DNA from: an uncultured Eubacteriales bacterium
GTDB taxonomy: Bacteria; Bacillota; Clostridia; Oscillospirales; CAG-272
DNA: 8,648 bases
Assembly (NCBI GenBank): GCA_900549725.1
Contig: URPL01000044.1
Location: 1 to 8,648 of the forward strand
Direction: 5' to 3'
The notes beneath the pieces are model-generated. The model was not told the DNA's origin, did no database searches, and was given only the letters and a program-made list of their open reading frames with translations. A program made the translations under genes and the position numbers. This document shows, in pieces, positions 4,603 to 8,648 of this stretch; position 1 is the first letter of the stretch; every line of letters begins with the position of its first letter.

Positions 4603-5733
4603 ATGAAGCAGAAAGCCACAAAGAAAAAGCCCATCGAAATCAGCGGCGACCGCAAAAAGGCGCTGGAAACGGCAATCGCTCAAATTGAAAAGGAGAAAGG
4701 CAAGGGCAGCATTATGCGGCTGGGAGAAAACCAGTCGATGAATGTGCAGGCGGTTTCCACCGGCTCGCTGACGCTGGATATGGCGCTCGGCATCGGCGGT
4801 GTGCCGCGGGGCAGAATCGTTGAAATTTTCGGGCCGGAATCCTCCGGTAAAACAACGGTCGCGCTGCACATTGTCGCAGAGGTGCAAAAGCAGGGCGGCG
4901 AGGCTGCTTTTATCGACGCGGAGCATGCGCTTGATCCGCTGTATGCGAAGAACCTCGGGGTAGACACCGCAAATCTGCTGGTTTCCCAGCCGGACAGCGG
5001 CGAAGATGCCCTGGAAATTACGGAAGCGCTTGTGCGCTCCGGCGCGATTGATGTTGTTGTGGTGGACTCCGTTGCCGCGCTTGTTCCGCAGCAGGAAATC
5101 GACGGCGAGATGGGTGCCTCCCATGTCGGCCTTCAGGCAAGACTGATGAGCCAGGCGCTGCGCAAGCTTGCCGGCGCAATCGCAAAGACAAACTGCATCG
5201 TGATCTTTATCAACCAGCTGCGCGAAAAGGTCGGCGTTGTTTACGGTAACCCGGAGGTGACCCCGGGCGGCAAGGCGCTGAAATATTATGCTTCCGTGCG
5301 CATTGACGTGCGCCGCACGGAAAGCCTGAAAAACGGCGGCGAATCCTACGGCAACCACATCAAGGCAAAGGTTGTGAAAAACAAGGTCGCCCCGCCGTTC
5401 CGCGTGGCGGAATTCGATATTCTTTTCGGCAAGGGCATCTCCAGAAGCTCCGAAATCATTGAGCTGGGCGTGGATCTTGATATCATCGAAAAGAGCGGCT
5501 CGTGGTTCTCTTATAACGGCGACCGCATCGGCCAGGGCAAGGAAAATGTGCGCCGCTATCTTGAGATGCACCCCGAGGTGATGGAAGAAATTTCGGAGAA
5601 AATCCGCAAAAAATGCGAAGACGGAGCGGCAGGCACCGCTGTGCTGCCTGCCGAAGCGGATGATGAGGACGATGCGGACGGGCTGGATGAAGAATTCGGC
5701 AGCCTGGACGCGCTGGATATTGACGCTGACTGA
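4603..5733 (+). CDS. recA: Recombinase RecA
   Basis: A 376-aa RecA, the ATP-dependent strand-exchange protein of homologous recombination and the co-protease that triggers LexA cleavage. Walker A is GPESSGKT (77-84). The Walker B strand is VVVVDS with Asp155. The DNA-binding loop L2 region lies around 207-226 (GNPEVTPGGKAL). The C-terminal domain is followed by a very acidic tail (DDEDDADGLDEEF), which in other RecA proteins modulates DNA access. No intein or disruption is present. ATG 4603 follows a GGAAAGGAAGG ribosome binding site; an upstream in-frame TTG at 4567 overlaps rimI and is less likely. No LexA box or strong promoter is visible in the 32-nt gap, so the gene probably depends at least partly on upstream transcription. 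recX follows after 8 nt. Confidence 0.98.
   Translation: MKQKATKKKPIEISGDRKKALETAIAQIEKEKGKGSIMRLGENQSMNVQAVSTGSLTLDMALGIGGVPRGRIVEIFGPESSGKTTVALHIVAEVQKQGGEAAFIDAEHALDPLYAKNLGVDTANLLVSQPDSGEDALEITEALVRSGAIDVVVVDSVAALVPQQEIDGEMGASHVGLQARLMSQALRKLAGAIAKTNCIVIFINQLREKVGVVYGNPEVTPGGKALKYYASVRIDVRRTESLKNGGESYGNHIKAKVVKNKVAPPFRVAEFDILFGKGISRSSEIIELGVDLDIIEKSGSWFSYNGDRIGQGKENVRRYLEMHPEVMEEISEKIRKKCEDGAAGTAVLPAEADDEDDADGLDEEFGSLDALDIDAD
5627..5653 (+). other. GC-rich stem-loop in the recA 3' coding region
   Basis: CGGCAGGCA (5627-5635) and TGCCTGCCG (5645-5653) are perfect complements of 9 bp around a 9-nt loop, in the Ala/Gly-rich linker before the acidic tail of RecA. No T run follows. It could slow ribosomes or protect the recA message from decay; function is inferred. 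Confidence 0.45.
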
Positions 5734-5741
5734 ACCGGGCT

Positions 5742-6410
5742 GTGGAAAAAATCGAAATCACCGTAAGATCGGTGAAAAAGCGCGAGGGGACCGACCGCTA
5801 TACCATCTGTTTTACCCTATGCGGCGACGGCGGAACCGAGGAGCAAAGCCATGTGCTCCTCGGCGCGTTTTTGCCCTTTGAGGTAGCTGTCGGCGATCGG
5901 CTTTGCGCGGAGGAGTATGAGGAATTTGTGCGCGGTGCCGAGAGCAGCGCGGCAGCTTACAAAGGGGCGGACCTTTTGGACCTTGGCGACAATTCGCAAA
6001 AAATGCTCTGCGACAAGCTGCGCCGCAAGGGCTTTTCCGCCGAGGCAGCCGAGCGGGCTTGCAGCTATCTTGCAAAAAAAGGCATGCTGCGCGAGGGCGA
6101 TTACATGGTGCGCTGTATGGAATATCTGTGCACGAAAAAGCGGTACGGCCCCATGCGCATCCGCGCGGAGCTGATTCGCAAGGGAATCCGCGTGAGCCGC
6201 TATGCGGAAGTATATGAGCAAACGATGCAGTCGCTTGATTTTGAGGAGGCGCTGCAAAAGCGGGTTTCACAGCTGCGGCCGACAGCGTTTTCGGCACAGC
6301 AAAGGCAAAAAACGATTGCCGCGCTGCAGCGCTGCGGCTTTCCGCTGCCGATGATTCGGCGGGCGCTTGCGGACTGTGCACCGCAGGATGCGGGCGAAGA
6401 TGACTTTTGA
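5742..6410 (+). CDS. recX: Regulatory protein RecX
   Basis: A 222-aa RecX protein, an all-helical modulator that binds RecA filaments and usually limits their activity. The characteristic tandem three-helix modules begin near residue 78 (DLGDNSQKMLCDKLRRKGF) and continue with YLAKKGMLREGDYM and KKRYGPMRIRAELIRKGI (~130-147). An N-terminal beta-rich extension of about 75 residues precedes them, as in Gram-positive homologues. The start is GTG 5742, only 8 nt after the recA stop, and no good ribosome binding site precedes it, so translation probably relies on coupling with recA and should be weak. A terminator-like hairpin lies inside the gene at 5836-5872. Both features would keep RecX low compared with RecA. 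Confidence 0.92.
   Translation: MEKIEITVRSVKKREGTDRYTICFTLCGDGGTEEQSHVLLGAFLPFEVAVGDRLCAEEYEEFVRGAESSAAAYKGADLLDLGDNSQKMLCDKLRRKGFSAEAAERACSYLAKKGMLREGDYMVRCMEYLCTKKRYGPMRIRAELIRKGIRVSRYAEVYEQTMQSLDFEEALQKRVSQLRPTAFSAQQRQKTIAALQRCGFPLPMIRRALADCAPQDAGEDDF
5836..5872 (+). terminator. Terminator-like hairpin inside the 5' part of recX (possible attenuator)
   Basis: CCGAGGAGCA (5836-5845) and TGCTCCTCGG (5854-5863) form a perfect 10-bp GC-rich stem with an 8-nt loop. Four bases later comes T5 (5868-5872). It lies about 95-130 nt after the recX start. It may stop a fraction of recA transcripts. The T run is short and offset, so partial rather than full termination is the most that can be proposed. 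Confidence 0.4.
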
Positions 6411-6440
6411 CACACAGCAAACAAAAAAGGGAAAGAAACG

Positions 6441-7781
6441 ATGAAAGAAAGAAATGCCGTGATCGGGTTTGTCTCTCTGGGCTGCCCGAAAAACCAGGTG
6501 GATACCGAGGTCATGCTTGCAAAGGCGGCACAGGCGGGATACCCCATCACGCCCGAGGAATCCGAAGCGGACATTGTGATTATCAACACCTGCGCCTTCA
6601 TTGAAAGCGCAAAAAAAGAAGCGATTGACAATATTCTTGATATTGCCTGGCTGAAAGAGCATGCCCATTGCAAGGGCATTATTGTCACCGGGTGCCTGCC
6701 GCAGCGGTACGGCGAGCAGGTGCTGAGGGAACTGCCCGAGGTGGACGCCATTCTCGGCGTCGGCAGCATTGATAATATTGTGGAATGCATTGAAAGCGTT
6801 GAGGCAAAGCTGCCCTATTCCCGTCGCGCCGAGGTTTCTGAGATGTGCCTTGGCGGCGACCGTCTTTTGACAACGCCCGACTATTTTGCATATCTGAAAA
6901 TTTCCGAGGGCTGCAACAACCGCTGCGCCTATTGTGCAATTCCGGGCATTCGCGGCAGGCTCCATTCCCGCCCGATCGAGGATCTTGTGAAAGAGGCGAA
7001 GGATCTGGAGGCGCTTGGCTGCAAGGAATTGACGCTGATCGCGCAGGATACCACCGTGTACGGGTTGGATCTGTACGGGGAGATGCGCCTGGTTCCGCTG
7101 ATTCAGGCAATTTGCAAAGAGACAACGATTCCCTGGATTCGGCTGCTGTATTGCTATCCCGATAAGATCAGCGATGCATTGATTGCGGAATTTAAAAACA
7201 ATCCGCGCCTTGTGCCGTATATAGATCTGCCCGTGCAGCATCTGAGCGACGCAGTGCTCTCCCGCATGAACCGCCACGGCGACTATGCCGTGATCTGCGA
7301 TGCCGTGAAGCGGCTGCGCACCGTGCCGAATATGGTCATCCGCACAACATTTTTGGTCGGCTTCCCGGGGGAGACGGAAGAGGATTTCCGTCTGCTTTGC
7401 GAGCGGTCAAAGGAGCTTGCCTTTGACCATGCGGGCGTGTTCCCCTATTCCAGAGAAGAGGATACGCCGGCATATGATATGCCGGATCAGATCGATGAGC
7501 AGACAAAACAGGATCGCGCCGATATTCTCATGCGGGAGCAAGCCGAAACCTCCGCGGCGCTGCTTGCAAAAACAGTCGGGCAGACGCTGACGGTTCTGTG
7601 CGAGGGGTATGACCCGGTGGCGGAATGCTTCGTCGGCAGAAGCGCGCGCGATGCCTATGAAATCGACGGCAAGGTGATGTTCACCGCGCGCGGCAGTCAT
7701 AAGCCGGAAGAGGGCGAATTTGTGCGGGTGCGCATTGAGGAAACGCTGGACTATGATTTGGTCGGCGTGACGGAAGACTGA
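6441..7781 (+). CDS. rimO: Ribosomal protein uS12 methylthiotransferase RimO
   Basis: A 446-aa radical-SAM methylthiotransferase of normal length. RimO adds a methylthio group to the conserved aspartate of ribosomal protein S12 (Asp88 in E. coli), in the cytosol. The N-terminal UPF0004 domain carries the three cysteines that bind one 4Fe-4S cluster (C15 in SLGCPKNQVD, C51 in NTCAF, C85 in TGCLPQ). The radical-SAM motif CNNRCAYC (C158, C162, C165) binds the second cluster. The following IRGRLHSRP signature distinguishes RimO from MiaB. A C-terminal TRAM domain occupies roughly the last 65 residues. The start ATG 6441 has a GGGAAAG ribosome binding site. It lies 30 nt after recX and 14 nt before pgsA. 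Confidence 0.96.
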   Translation: MKERNAVIGFVSLGCPKNQVDTEVMLAKAAQAGYPITPEESEADIVIINTCAFIESAKKEAIDNILDIAWLKEHAHCKGIIVTGCLPQRYGEQVLRELPEVDAILGVGSIDNIVECIESVEAKLPYSRRAEVSEMCLGGDRLLTTPDYFAYLKISEGCNNRCAYCAIPGIRGRLHSRPIEDLVKEAKDLEALGCKELTLIAQDTTVYGLDLYGEMRLVPLIQAICKETTIPWIRLLYCYPDKISDALIAEFKNNPRLVPYIDLPVQHLSDAVLSRMNRHGDYAVICDAVKRLRTVPNMVIRTTFLVGFPGETEEDFRLLCERSKELAFDHAGVFPYSREEDTPAYDMPDQIDEQTKQDRADILMREQAETSAALLAKTVGQTLTVLCEGYDPVAECFVGRSARDAYEIDGKVMFTARGSHKPEEGEFVRVRIEETLDYDLVGVTED

Positions 7782-7795
7782 GCAAAGGAGATGCC

Positions 7796-8416
7796 ATGGC
7801 TGCGAAAAAGAAGATGAATTTACCCAATAAGCTCACGCTGTTTCGCGTGGCGCTTGTCCCGGTGACGGTGGTTTTGCTGCTTTTCCCGGGTCTTTTCGGC
7901 AAGGGCGAGCATGCCGGCGATTTTGCCTGCCTTGCCGCCGCCGTTGCGTTTTCCGTCACCTCTCTGACGGATATGCTGGACGGAAAAATTGCGCGCAAAT
8001 ACAATCTCATCACAAACTTCGGCAAATTCATGGACCCTTTGGCGGATAAATTTATGGTGTTCAGCGTGCTGATCGCCATGTGCGTGTCCGATCTGTTCGA
8101 GCCGTTTCACACGGTGCTTGCCTTTGTTACCATTGTTGTGATTCTGCGGGAGCTTGCGGTCACCTCCATGCGGCTGCTTGCCGCAACCTCCTCCGATAAT
8201 GTTGTGATTGCGGCGGCATGGTCCGGCAAGGTGAAGACGGTCAGCCAGATTCTGTTTTTGCTTTCCATGATGCTGGAGCCGTGCATTGCGAATTTTCTCG
8301 GCGTGACAAATTATCATATCGTGTCCTGGGTTACCATGATTTTCATGACCTTTATGACCATTTATTCCGGCCTTGAATATTTCTCTGCATATCGGAAATA
8401 TATCAGTATGGACTGA
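7796..8416 (+). CDS. pgsA: CDP-diacylglycerol--glycerol-3-phosphate 3-phosphatidyltransferase
   Basis: A 206-aa integral membrane enzyme of the CDP-alcohol phosphotransferase family. It makes phosphatidylglycerol phosphate from CDP-diacylglycerol and glycerol 3-phosphate, the committed step to phosphatidylglycerol. The full signature D-G-x2-A-R-x8-G-x3-D-x3-D is present (D62, G63, A66, R67, G76, D80, D84), preceded by D59. The N-terminal NLPNKLTLFRV is typical of PgsA. About five hydrophobic helices are visible (around 18-34, 43-57, 87-100, 104-122 and 155-195). AAAGGAG (7784-7790) lies 5 nt before ATG 7796. It is the last gene of the block and is followed by a strong terminator. Another CDP-alcohol transferase specificity is possible but less likely. 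Confidence 0.93.
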   Translation: MAAKKKMNLPNKLTLFRVALVPVTVVLLLFPGLFGKGEHAGDFACLAAAVAFSVTSLTDMLDGKIARKYNLITNFGKFMDPLADKFMVFSVLIAMCVSDLFEPFHTVLAFVTIVVILRELAVTSMRLLAATSSDNVVIAAAWSGKVKTVSQILFLLSMMLEPCIANFLGVTNYHIVSWVTMIFMTFMTIYSGLEYFSAYRKYISMD

Positions 8417-8442
8417 TTTTCCGCTCTTTCCGTATTCAATCG

Positions 8443-8477
8443 AACACCCCGGTGCGTTTGCACCGGGGTGTTTTTTT
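8443..8477 (+). terminator. Rho-independent terminator of the recA-pgsA gene block
   Basis: AACACCCCGGTGC (8443-8455) pairs perfectly with GCACCGGGGTGTT (8460-8472) around a GTTT loop and runs into seven T (8471-8477). It lies 27 nt after the pgsA stop codon. Confidence 0.95.
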
Positions 8478-8496
8478 CGAAAATTTGCAAAAAAAG

Positions 8497-8528
8497 AAAA
8501 ATCCTCATCCCGAAGAATGAGGATTTTT
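8497..8528 (-). terminator. Rho-independent terminator of the tRNA-Met/tRNA-Glu cluster
   Basis: On the minus strand AAAAATCCTCAT pairs perfectly over 12 bp with ATGAGGATTTTT around an 8-nt loop and ends in T5 and further T-rich sequence. It starts immediately at the CCA end of tRNA-Glu. The A/T symmetry could also let it act on the plus strand as a second stop after 8443-8477. Confidence 0.85.
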
Positions 8529-8602
8529 GGTGACCCGTGGGGGAATCGAACCCCCGTTACCGCCGTGAAAGGGCGGTGTCTTAACCGCTTGACCAACGGG
8601 CC
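8528..8602 (-). tRNA. tRNA-Glu (anticodon TTC)
   Basis: A complete 75-nt cloverleaf reads GAA/GAG. The acceptor stem is GGCCCGT/ACGGGTC with one G-T pair and discriminator A, as in Bacillus tRNA-Glu. The anticodon arm is CCGCC-CTTTCAC-GGCGG with anticodon TTC. The T arm is GGGGG-TTCGATT-CCCCC, and CCA is encoded (8530-8528). It follows the next tRNA by 4 nt, so the two are co-transcribed. Confidence 0.97.
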
Positions 8603-8606
8603 GTGA

Positions 8607-8648
8607 TGGTAGCGGAAGTTGGACTTGAACCCACGACCTATCGGGTAT
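8607..8648 (-). tRNA. Partial tRNA, probably tRNA-Met (CAT), cut by the window edge
   Basis: The 3' part of a tRNA is present, with encoded ACCA (8610-8607), acceptor 3' strand TTCCGCT, T loop TTCAAGT, variable loop AGGTC and the 3' side of the anticodon arm. The visible loop end is A35-T36-A37-C38 followed by CCGAT, so the anticodon ends in AT. The ATACCCG pattern and T72 opposite an expected G1 match elongator tRNA-Met of Gram-positive bacteria. tRNA-Ile (GAT) is the main alternative. One T-stem position (G51 opposite A63) appears mismatched. Confidence 0.8.

Noticed and set aside
4600..5571. 323-codon minus-strand open frame opposite recA
   Set aside because: It is fully antisense to recA, and its His/Arg/Ala-rich composition is typical of a mirrored coding frame.
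6267..7277. 336-codon minus-strand open frame opposite recX/rimO
   Set aside because: It is antisense to two well-recognised genes and lacks family motifs or start signals.
7820..8596. 258-codon minus-strand open frame from the tRNA-Glu region across pgsA
   Set aside because: It begins inside tRNA-Glu, crosses two terminators and lies antisense to pgsA. The predicted protein is not recognisable.

Overview
This window looks like chromosomal DNA from a Bacillota (Clostridia-like, probably strictly anaerobic) bacterium. The evidence is the AGGAGG-type ribosome binding sites, sigma-A promoters, tRNA-Glu and tRNA-Met sequences of the low-GC Gram-positive type, tRNA genes with encoded CCA, and the pairing of a ferredoxin-like protein with a divergent Crp/Fnr regulator. 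The genus cannot be read from the sequence.

Left part (1-2211): the effector-binding part of a LysR-type regulator runs off the left edge. Its N-terminal end reads in a different frame, so it may be frameshifted. It converges on and overlaps a 236-aa protein with an N-terminal ferredoxin domain. That gene is divergent from a Crp/Fnr-family regulator. The shared intergenic region holds two opposed promoters and a perfect 16-bp palindrome. The palindrome is centred near -41.5 for the ferredoxin promoter and just downstream of the predicted regulator start, which fits activation of the ferredoxin gene and self-repression of the regulator.

Middle non-coding part (2212-2814): a complete tRNA-Pro(CGG) with its own terminator is on the minus strand. 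Upstream of it lies an exact 47-bp copy of its 5' half. The only consensus promoter (TTGACA-17-TATAAT) drives the half copy. A 39-nt stem-loop with terminator character lies between the half copy and the intact gene. This is the most unusual structure in the window. It looks like a 227-bp insertion that separated a tRNA from its promoter, or a small RNA built from a tRNA half.

Right part (2754-8477): one promoter is followed by seven closely packed plus-strand genes and a strong terminator. They are a dCMP deaminase-like protein, a lipoprotein of unknown function, rimI, recA, recX, rimO and pgsA. Spacings are 17, -4, 32, 8, 30 and 14 nt. The block combines nucleotide metabolism, recombination, ribosomal protein modification and phospholipid synthesis. 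Two intragenic hairpins around the recA/recX junction, plus a GTG start with little ribosome binding site, suggest that RecX is made at a lower level than RecA.

Right edge (8497-8648): a minus-strand tRNA cluster, a partial tRNA (probably Met) then tRNA-Glu(TTC), ends at its own terminator facing the pgsA terminator. No CRISPR array, insertion sequence or recognisable defence system was seen.
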